A stretch of 64,000 nucleotides of DNA, taken from contig NZ_CP112972.1 of the NCBI RefSeq assembly GCF_026410925.1, positions 248,001 to 312,000 on the forward strand, given 5' to 3'. Below are positions 25,122 to 31,730 of this stretch, piece after piece. The position numbers were made by a program, and so were the translations under genes. The notes beneath the pieces are model-generated. The model saw only the letters and a list, made by a program, of their open reading frames with translations, was not told where the DNA came from and did not search any database. Origin of the DNA: Halovenus salina. Lineage in GTDB: Archaea > Halobacteriota > Halobacteria > Halobacteriales > Haloarculaceae. Positions within the stretch are counted from its first letter, which is position 1, and each line of letters opens with the position of its first letter.

Positions 25122-25796
25122 TCAGCCGAAGACGGTGTCCTTGACCGTCTTGAACATCAACTGTGGGGCACGCCGCCGTGACCCATCGATTGCGTCGCCG
25201 ACTGTATCGGCCACGTCCTCGTGGATTCCCGGTCCATGACCGACGAGTACCCGCTCGGGATTGAAGCGGTCGAGCTCCCGTGGCGGGGTCAGCCTGAGCA
25301 TCGGGTGGACTCCCAGGGACTCGCCCGCTGCACGGAAGTACGAGGTCGTTCCGACGGCTTCCGGCACCACCAGAACCCCGTCGTCTTCGTGGTAGAGAAT
25401 CGCCTCCTGCCACATGCGGTTGTCGACAAGTGTGTGGGCAACGTAGCCGGTGTCAGCCAGCTCGTGGCGGAATCGCTCGGTCGGTGCGTCCAGTTCCTCG
25501 ACCACACCGTCCATGAACGCAGGCACCCATACGGAGACATCGTGACGGGTGGCGAACGCGGCGGCGTCGCGCTTGTGCCGGTCGAGGAGGATTACGACGC
25601 CGGCTACCTCACCGTACTCTTCGATGCGGTCGTCGATTCCCTCGGCGTCGACGGGGTCGACGAGCCAGACCTCGCCGTCGACTGCCAGCCCGTGGCTGGC
25701 CCGCTCCATCGTCTCGTCCGGGTAGGCTATCCAGCTGAACCCACCGTCGAAGCTATCCATTTCTTGCCAGTCTGCAGCCGGTCCGGATGATTTCAT
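25122..25796 (-). CDS. MBL-fold-like protein lacking the HxHxDH motif
   Basis: A 224-residue protein with the strand order of a metallo-beta-lactamase fold (GEVWLVDPVDAEGIDDRIEE, VAGVVILLDRHKRDAAAFA, and a late GHGPGIHEDV segment). Where MBL hydrolases have HxHxDH, this protein has RHKRD, so the first metal site is incomplete and it may be inactive or altered. A single GHGPGIH remains. A TATA-like CTTTAAAAA (25818-25826, read on the minus strand) is 26 nt upstream. It is followed at 10 nt by the JAMM-like gene. The role is unknown. Confidence 0.6.
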   Translation of the reverse strand: MKSSGPAADWQEMDSFDGGFSWIAYPDETMERASHGLAVDGEVWLVDPVDAEGIDDRIEEYGEVAGVVILLDRHKRDAAAFATRHDVSVWVPAFMDGVVEELDAPTERFRHELADTGYVAHTLVDNRMWQEAILYHEDDGVLVVPEAVGTTSYFRAAGESLGVHPMLRLTPPRELDRFNPERVLVGHGPGIHEDVADTVGDAIDGSRRRAPQLMFKTVKDTVFG

Positions 25797-25817
25797 GCCA
25801 TTTGCTTCGTCTCCCCT

Positions 25818-25826
25818 CTTTAAAAA
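25818..25826 (-). promoter_or_regulatory. TATA box of the MBL-like/JAMM-like operon
   Basis: TTTTTAAAG on the minus strand, centred 26 nt before the ATG at 25796. Confidence 0.45.
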
Positions 25827-25902
25827 GAACGAGCCTAACAGTGATAGAACAGACTGACCTCACCGAAGGCTATTCATATCCCTCGTGTGTAGGTTTCGGT
25901 GA

Positions 25903-26487
25903 ATGAGCGACGAGAACGGGCGGCGTGGCGACATCGAGCGATACGACGGGGACCGGTCGCGCCCCGACTCGTCACGGACGAGTGACCGGCGGCCGCTGTC
26001 CTCACGACGCGAACCCGACGCGGTCCAATCAGCTGGGACAGACTCGATTGCCGACGCTGTCTCGGGCTCGCTGACCAGCCGGGATGCAGTGACTGTCGCC
26101 TCTGAGTCCGCACGAGCGACACTCGTCGGGGTCCCTGTAATCGACGTCGGGGAGTTTGTCTACGACCATCAGATAGACGACGGCGGCAAGCAGCCTGTTG
26201 CGCTGTTCGATGTCGAGAACACGAGTGACAGTCCCCTCCGCTGGCAGTCGAGTCGGACGCAGTTTATCGGTGACGACGAGTACACCTACGGGCCGGCGCG
26301 TGCCTCGCTCGACCCGGCACAGCTTGGCTCCGGCTGTCACACGAGACAGGTCGAGCTGCCCCCGGGACGGAAGGCTCGCATCGTCACGCTGGTCGAGGCG
26401 CTCCCACCCAACGTCGAGGTTGTCGAAGTCGTCCACTCGCTGCCGGGTTCACGCGGCGGCCGCGAGCGTCTGGTGTTCTCCCTGTAA
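25903..26487 (+). CDS. Conserved haloarchaeal hypothetical protein
   Basis: A 194-residue protein. The first 60 residues are a highly charged, probably disordered region rich in Arg, Asp and Ser. The rest is beta-rich (VIDVGEFVYDHQI, PVALFDVENTSDSPLRWQS) with a late segment CHTRQVELPPGRKARIVTLVEALP. This resembles an immunoglobulin-like accessory domain, but no family is recognised. No signal peptide or membrane helix is present, so it is cytoplasmic. TATTCATATC at 25871-25880 is a TATA-like element 28 nt upstream. Confidence 0.5.
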   Translation: MSDENGRRGDIERYDGDRSRPDSSRTSDRRPLSSRREPDAVQSAGTDSIADAVSGSLTSRDAVTVASESARATLVGVPVIDVGEFVYDHQIDDGGKQPVALFDVENTSDSPLRWQSSRTQFIGDDEYTYGPARASLDPAQLGSGCHTRQVELPPGRKARIVTLVEALPPNVEVVEVVHSLPGSRGGRERLVFSL

Positions 26488-26497
26488 TCACGTACTG

Positions 26498-26505
26498 TTT
26501 ATATC
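26498..26505 (+). promoter_or_regulatory. TATA box of the VOC gene
   Basis: TTTATATC is centred 25 nt before the ATG at 26527, giving a leaderless transcript. Confidence 0.55.
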
Positions 26506-26526
26506 TGGGGGCGACCAACGCCCGAT

Positions 26527-27219
26527 ATGGTCGACAGACTCCAATGGCTCGCACTCGAAACGAAGTATATCGACCGAGCAGAGGCGTTCTACGAGGCGTT
26601 TCTCGATCTCGACGTTCGGTCTCGTACAGAGGGTGAGGTCGCGTTTGGAGCCGGTGAGACCGACCTGATTCTCCGGTCGCCCGGGCCGGTTCCCCGCGGC
26701 GGCGTCCACACCCACTATGCCTTCTCGATTCCCACAGACGAGTACGACACGTGGTACGAGAGTCTCGACGAGCGGTTCGACCTCGTCGAACACAGCTTCG
26801 GCGACTCGAAGTCGCTGTACTTCTATGACCCTGACGGGAACTGTCTCGAACTGGGGCAGGCGTCCGTCGACGGAACGGGCGTCGCTGGCCTGTTCGAGGT
26901 CGTCCTCGAAGTCGAGCACCTGGCGCGGGCCGTTTCTCTCTACGAGCGGCTGGGATTCGAGGTCGTTGACCGCGGCGAGGACCGTCGACGCGTCCGCCTG
27001 AACGCCGGTTCGTTCGCGCTTGAACTCTGGGAGCCACAGCTCGGTATCGCCGACGCCCGCGGTGGACTCCACGTCGATATGGGTGTCACCGTCGAGAATC
27101 CGGCTGCGGTCGTCGACGAGGTGCGTGACGATGTGGTAACTATCGACGAGCGAGAAGAGGGAATCCGACTGCGGGACCTCGACGGCCACTACCTGACGCT
27201 CGTGCCCGCATCGGCGTGA
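26527..27219 (+). CDS. Two-domain VOC family protein (glyoxalase/dioxygenase type)
   Basis: A 230-residue protein made of two vicinal-oxygen-chelate modules (about 1-115 and 122-228). Both start with a beta strand leading into a helix of the form YIDRAEAFYEAFLDLDVRS / HLARAVSLYERLGFEVVDR and both end with a strand carrying DPDGNCLELG / DLDGHYLTLV. The Glu in NCLELG and possible His ligands (HTHYAF in domain 1) could hold a metal as in extradiol dioxygenases or glyoxalase I. Domain 2 seems to lack one ligand. The substrate is unknown. Confidence 0.8.
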   Translation: MVDRLQWLALETKYIDRAEAFYEAFLDLDVRSRTEGEVAFGAGETDLILRSPGPVPRGGVHTHYAFSIPTDEYDTWYESLDERFDLVEHSFGDSKSLYFYDPDGNCLELGQASVDGTGVAGLFEVVLEVEHLARAVSLYERLGFEVVDRGEDRRRVRLNAGSFALELWEPQLGIADARGGLHVDMGVTVENPAAVVDEVRDDVVTIDEREEGIRLRDLDGHYLTLVPASA

Positions 27220-27240
27220 TTCCGGGGAGACGCTTCCGAG

Positions 27241-27555
27241 TCACTCCCGGAGCCGGTCGACGTCGATATCGACGCCGGCAGGAGTTACGACCAGAAAGCC
27301 CCGGAAATGCGTCAGACTCCCGCCGTCGTCTTTGATATCCCGGGCAAACTCCGAGGCGAGCTTGTTCAGGTCTCCCTCGACGTTGAGGACGAGGACATTT
27401 CCTGCACCGACGACGGAGACCCATTCCTCTGGATCGGTCGACCCATCGAGAACTCCCAGAATGACGCGGTTTGGGCCGCCGTCGCTGTCCTCGCCTGCCT
27501 CCTCGTCGAGTTGGTCTTCGACCGCCTGCAGGTCGAGTCCGTCGAAATCCCCCAT
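27241..27555 (-). CDS. Conserved haloarchaeal protein (DUF5779-like)
   Basis: A 104-residue protein starting MGDFDGLDLQAVEDQLDEEA, with beta strands NRVILGVLDG, WVSVVGAGNVLVLNV and FRGFLVVTPAGVDIDVDRL. It reads as a small alpha/beta domain with no catalytic motif. I recall the haloarchaeal family DUF5779 as similar but cannot verify this. The ATG at 27555 is chosen since the residues before it (MRGGVQSLC) do not look coding. It lies 46 nt upstream of the pyruvate kinase stop codon... on the same strand, following pyk. Confidence 0.55.
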   Translation of the reverse strand: MGDFDGLDLQAVEDQLDEEAGEDSDGGPNRVILGVLDGSTDPEEWVSVVGAGNVLVLNVEGDLNKLASEFARDIKDDGGSLTHFRGFLVVTPAGVDIDVDRLRE

Positions 27556-27601
27556 ACACAGGCTCTGGACGCCCCCTCTCAAAAAGCTGCTGGCAGCCGG
27601 C

Positions 27602-29353
27602 TCAGGCCGCCCACGTCTCGACTGGGTCAGCGTAGACGACGCCGCGCTCGGCGTCTAGGCTGATCTCCTCGCCGTCTTCGATTCGCTCCGGAACCGTCGC
27701 GTAGCTGACCATCGGGACATCGAGCTCGCGGGCGACGATAGCGGCGTAGCTCGTCGACCCCTTGTGGGGATCGATGATGCCACCCAGCTTCGCGATATCG
27801 CCCTCGAACTCATCGTCGAACCCGGCGGGGAGGGCAACGATTGCTCCCTCTGGCACCTCCGTGAGGTCGCCGTCGCTCAGTCGGTGAATCGGGCCAGTGA
27901 CCGACCCCGAAACAACAGACCGTCCGGAGACGACCGCCTCGGCTGCCACGTGGACCTTGAGCATATTCGCCGTGTCGAGGTCGTCGTACTCGGTCATCAT
28001 CCCCGACAGCACGACGACGGTGTCTCCGCCGTCGACTGCGCCCGTGTCGATTGCGGCCTGGACTGCGCTCTGGATGACTGAATCGGCGCTCTCGCCGTCG
28101 TACGACACCTGACGGGGGATGATACCCCACCGGAGCGCAAGCCGGCCGCGGACCTCGTCGTCTGGGGTCGCCGCAACGATTGGGATATTCGGGCGGTACT
28201 TCGCTGCCTTTTCAGCGGTGTAGCCGGACTCACTCGCGGCGACGACGGCGCTGGCACCGATATCTCGGGCCAGAAACCGGGCAGAACGCGCCAGCGCGTC
28301 CGTCCGCGTCTCGTCTGCCGGCGGGACACGACTCTCACGAAGTTCGGCGTACTCCTCGCTCGTCTCGACATCTTCGATGATGCGTCGCATCGTCTTGACA
28401 ACTCGCACGGGGTGGTCGCCGATTGCTGTCTCGCCCGACAGCATCACAGCGTCGGTCCCGTCGAGCACCGCGTTCGCCACGTCAGAGGTCTCAGCGCGGG
28501 TCGGCCGGCGCTCAGAAATCATCGAATCGAGCATCTCGGTCGCCGTGATAACGGGTGTGCCTGTTCTGTTGCACGACCGGATGATGCGCTTTTGAATCAT
28601 CGGCACGTCCTCAAGCGGACACTCGACGCCGAGGTCGCCTCTGGCGACCATTATGCCGTCTGCCGCGTCGATGATACCGTCGATGTTTTCGACGGCGTCG
28701 GCCCGCTCTATCTTCGCGATAATCGGCAGGTCTGCGCCGCGGGCTTCGAGTTCACGGCCGATCTCGTAGATGTCGGCCGCGCTTTTGACGAAGCTCGCGG
28801 CGACGAAATCGACCTCCTTCTCGGCGGCCACGTCGAGTTCTCGCTCGTCGCGGTTGGTAATCGTCGGCAACCCCAGATCGACGCCGGGGACGTTGACACC
28901 CGAGCGACCCGCCAACTCACCGCCCGAGGTGACGGCCGCGGTCACAACGTCGCCCTCGACAGCGGTCGCTTCAAGTTCGATACGCCCGTCGTCGACGAGT
29001 ATTGGGTCGCCAGGCTCGACAGCATCAATATTCGCAGAGAGTCCGACGCGGCCCTGGTCTGCTGTCTCTCCCTCGAACAGCTCGACGCTCGACCCACTCT
29101 CTAGGTGGACTGACTTGTCGACTGGCGCGGTCCGGACCTCGGGGCCGGGCAGGTCGAGGATGATTGCAATCGGAAAGCCGACCCGGTCTTCGACACGACG
29201 GATGCGGTCTATCAGCTCGCGACGACTCTCGGGGGTACCGTGACTTGCGTTGAGCCGTGCGACCGACATGCCGGCCTCTGCAAGCGCTTCGATGCTGTCT
29301 GCGCTCTCGGAGGCCGGCCCGAGTGTACAGACGATTTTGGCTGCGCTGTTCAC
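27602..29353 (-). CDS. pyk: Pyruvate kinase with extra C-terminal domain
   Basis: Makes pyruvate and ATP from phosphoenolpyruvate and ADP, the last step of glycolysis. The N-terminus is typical (KIVCTLGPASESADSIEAL, ARLNASHG). The catalytic core has FVAASFVKSAADI, IIAKIERADAVENID, ARGDLGVECPLEDVP and ITATEMLDSMI. A C-terminal PEP-utilizer-like domain (about residues 485-583) is present, as in Bacillus-type enzymes. Its phospho-histidine position TSH is TSY here (GSTSYAAIVARELDVPM), so that domain is probably not phosphorylated. Length is 583 aa. The DUF5779-like gene follows after 46 nt. Confidence 0.94.
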   Translation of the reverse strand: MNSAAKIVCTLGPASESADSIEALAEAGMSVARLNASHGTPESRRELIDRIRRVEDRVGFPIAIILDLPGPEVRTAPVDKSVHLESGSSVELFEGETADQGRVGLSANIDAVEPGDPILVDDGRIELEATAVEGDVVTAAVTSGGELAGRSGVNVPGVDLGLPTITNRDERELDVAAEKEVDFVAASFVKSAADIYEIGRELEARGADLPIIAKIERADAVENIDGIIDAADGIMVARGDLGVECPLEDVPMIQKRIIRSCNRTGTPVITATEMLDSMISERRPTRAETSDVANAVLDGTDAVMLSGETAIGDHPVRVVKTMRRIIEDVETSEEYAELRESRVPPADETRTDALARSARFLARDIGASAVVAASESGYTAEKAAKYRPNIPIVAATPDDEVRGRLALRWGIIPRQVSYDGESADSVIQSAVQAAIDTGAVDGGDTVVVLSGMMTEYDDLDTANMLKVHVAAEAVVSGRSVVSGSVTGPIHRLSDGDLTEVPEGAIVALPAGFDDEFEGDIAKLGGIIDPHKGSTSYAAIVARELDVPMVSYATVPERIEDGEEISLDAERGVVYADPVETWAA

Positions 29354-29470
29354 GGTCTCTCCCCTCCGTGTGTGCTGTACCCGGCTGTTGGCACGACGAG
29401 TCTGTTCATATCTGTCGGTAGTTGGGTGACCAAGTAAACCCTACTCCTTCCAGACTGTCCCTGCATATCG

Positions 29471-29493
29471 CGGGTGGGGTATATAAATCACCC
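29471..29493 (+). promoter_or_regulatory. TATA box framed by an inverted repeat, upstream of HTH gene
   Basis: TATATAAA (29480-29487) is a strong TATA box. It sits between GGGTG (29472-29476) and CACCC (29489-29493). The gene starts at 29543, so the mRNA has a leader of about 30 nt. The flanking repeat could be an operator covering the promoter, perhaps for the small HTH protein itself. Confidence 0.5.
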
Positions 29494-29542
29494 ACGATAT
29501 CTGTGGTGTACACTGGTCCGTACCGGGGAGAGACATACAGAT

Positions 29543-29938
29543 ATGAGCCACTCGCCGCGTTCCCGGACCAAGCCCGCCGGTAGTGTCGAGTCGACAACAA
29601 TTAGCGATGCAAGCCAGGTAGAGGCACTGCTTGGCGCACTCGAAGACGAAGACTGTCGCGCAATCCTCGAAGCGACAACCGACGAAGCGCTCACCGCGAA
29701 CGAACTCTCAGAGAGCTGTGACCTCCCGCTGTCGACGGCCTACCGCAAGCTCGAACTGCTGACCGAGACGGGGCTGCTCGAAGAACAGCTCCGCATCTCC
29801 CGCAACGGCAAACACACCAGCGAGTACGCCCGCTCCGTGGAAGATGTTCACGTTTCACTCGATAGTGATATCGAGCTCTCGATCACACGCTCGGGTATCG
29901 AGGAGCACGGCCAGTCGGTAGTCGCTGGTGCGGACTGA
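29543..29938 (+). CDS. Small winged-helix (ArsR-like) regulator
   Basis: A 131-residue DNA-binding protein. The winged helix (about residues 25-95) reads ISDASQVEALLGALEDEDCR, then ALTANELSESCDLPLSTAYRKLELL and TGLLEEQLRI..NGKHTSEYARSVEDV. This is the haloarchaeal ArsR-like HTH, a one-domain repressor or activator. No metal-binding cysteine pair is seen. The ATG at 29543 is chosen because it follows the strong TATA box by a normal distance and upstream residues are not coding-like. Its end meets the MutS-like gene convergently. Confidence 0.8.
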   Translation: MSHSPRSRTKPAGSVESTTISDASQVEALLGALEDEDCRAILEATTDEALTANELSESCDLPLSTAYRKLELLTETGLLEEQLRISRNGKHTSEYARSVEDVHVSLDSDIELSITRSGIEEHGQSVVAGAD

Positions 29939-29941
29939 TTT

Positions 29942-31693
29942 TCACTCGGTCCACCGGGCGTCGGCGAGTGTCCGCTGGACCGCCCGTTCGCCGACCGCTT
30001 CGGCCAGCGTCTCGTAGCCGGCGCGTTCGGCGGGTTCGCCCGCATTTGCCACGAGGCGAGAGACGATGAACTCCGGGGTCGACCGGCCAACTGATTCAAA
30101 CTGGGGCTGATAATCCACCTCCAGCTCCAGCGACGGCGTCAGTCCCTCCGCGAAGATGCCGTCGGTCCGTGCCTCGTCGGGCAGTGGCTCCAGGTCATCT
30201 GCCAGATGTGTCACGAACACGCCCATCGCGTCGTGGTCGACTGTCAGGCGCACCAGACCGTGCAAGAGGTCGGCCGCACGTCCCGGCTCGGTAATCGCCT
30301 CGAACTCGTCGACGAGCATGAGCGTCCGGCCCGACTCGGTCAACGGCGGCACCACTGACTGGAGCGTCGACTCTAGGACGCCAGCGTTGAAACTCGCGTG
30401 TCGCCGGTGGAAGACAATTCGCTCGACGAGAGTCACTTCTGCCTGCTCGGCGGGCACCGGTAGCCCCATCTGCGCGAGGAGCTGTACCTGACAGAGCGTC
30501 TCCAAAATTGTCGTCTTGCCGCCGCTGTTCGCGCCGGTCAAGACGGCGACCCGGGCCGCTGGCGGCTTTCTGCTCGCGGGCACGTCGAGGCCGTGGTCGC
30601 CGACGGCGTATGTGACCGGCTGGACGGTTTCGCCGGCAGCTTCTAGAAACAGGTTCTGTGCGTTCACGACCGCCGACACCTTCCCACCGGTGAACGCCGG
30701 TCGCGTCAGGTCGAAGGCGACGGTAAACCGGGCGAGCGAAATGGCGAATGCGATGTCTTCGACAGCCGAGACAGCCGCCGTGATGTCCTCGTCTGCATCG
30801 GCAAGCGTCTCCTTGAACTCGGCAGCGACAGTCTGTTCGCGCTCGTCGGCGGCCTCGCGTAACTCCTCGGCAATCGCCCGGAGCGTCTCGCCGACGAATC
30901 CTCTCGCGTCTGTTGCCTCCTGAGGAACTGCATCTCGAACCGTTGTGAGGTCCATGCCCGTCTCGTCTGCCAGATACCGAGTGAGCTCCTCCCGAAGTTC
31001 TGAGGCTCCGCGTGCACCCGACCTGACAGATTCGAGGACCGCATCCGGCGTCGCCGCGAGGTCTTGGATGTCGCCGAGCTGTGTCCGAAGCTCGTCGAGG
31101 CGGTCGTCAGCTCCATCGTCGACGCCGTGACCATCGCCTTCCAGTCCTGCGAGCGCGCGCGACGACTTTTCGAGAGCGTCTGCGTCGAGGGCCGCGACAG
31201 CCTCGAAAATCCCCTTGTCGAGGCCCAGCGCGTGCAGCTGTAGTGCCGTCTCGACGGTCGCGCGCTTGCCGCCGCGTTCGTCGTACTCCTCGAAGGCCTC
31301 CACGACGGCCTCGCGCTCGCTCTCGGAGAGCGACTGCCAGCTCTCTGTTGCCTCGAAGACCGTGTCGAGACGCGCTTCTATCTCGGCGGTCGATTCGAGC
31401 GGCGTCATGATACGGATGTTGTCCGCCGCCTTCTCTGTCACCGCGTAGCTGCTTATCGTCTCGAGCAGTTGTTTGTAGACATTGCGCCCGTCCCGGGTGG
31501 CGAGCACGTCGAGTGCAGCGCCGCCGCCCGCGTGCCGGAGTATCCGGGTCGCCCGGCCACCCGACAGCCCTGCCTCGGTAAGTGTCCGGACATCACCGTT
31601 CTCGACGGCCTCGATTGCGGCCGCTTCGCCGATGCTCTCGGCCAAGAGGTCCCGCGTCTTCGGGCCGATTCCCCAGTAGTCCTCCAGTCGCAT
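29942..31693 (-). CDS. MutS-like ATPase with N-terminal HhH domain
   Basis: A 583-residue protein. A helix-hairpin-helix segment opens it (LEDYWGIGPKTRDLLAESIG), then an alpha-helical core, then the MutS-type ATPase: Walker A TGANSGGKTTIL, Walker B MLVDEFEAIT and the HL motif VFVTHLADDL. The mismatch-recognition domain I of true MutS is absent, and no Smr nuclease is visible. It therefore resembles archaeal MutS5-like proteins that act on recombination intermediates. It begins 37 nt downstream of the Lhr helicase stop on the same strand, so they form an operon. The longer frame to 31921 overlaps lhr and is not coding-like before 31693. Confidence 0.82.
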   Translation of the reverse strand: MRLEDYWGIGPKTRDLLAESIGEAAAIEAVENGDVRTLTEAGLSGGRATRILRHAGGGAALDVLATRDGRNVYKQLLETISSYAVTEKAADNIRIMTPLESTAEIEARLDTVFEATESWQSLSESEREAVVEAFEEYDERGGKRATVETALQLHALGLDKGIFEAVAALDADALEKSSRALAGLEGDGHGVDDGADDRLDELRTQLGDIQDLAATPDAVLESVRSGARGASELREELTRYLADETGMDLTTVRDAVPQEATDARGFVGETLRAIAEELREAADEREQTVAAEFKETLADADEDITAAVSAVEDIAFAISLARFTVAFDLTRPAFTGGKVSAVVNAQNLFLEAAGETVQPVTYAVGDHGLDVPASRKPPAARVAVLTGANSGGKTTILETLCQVQLLAQMGLPVPAEQAEVTLVERIVFHRRHASFNAGVLESTLQSVVPPLTESGRTLMLVDEFEAITEPGRAADLLHGLVRLTVDHDAMGVFVTHLADDLEPLPDEARTDGIFAEGLTPSLELEVDYQPQFESVGRSTPEFIVSRLVANAGEPAERAGYETLAEAVGERAVQRTLADARWTE

Positions 31694-31730
31694 CGACTGT
31701 GGGGTGTCGGGCCACGGCCTTAGCCCTTTC

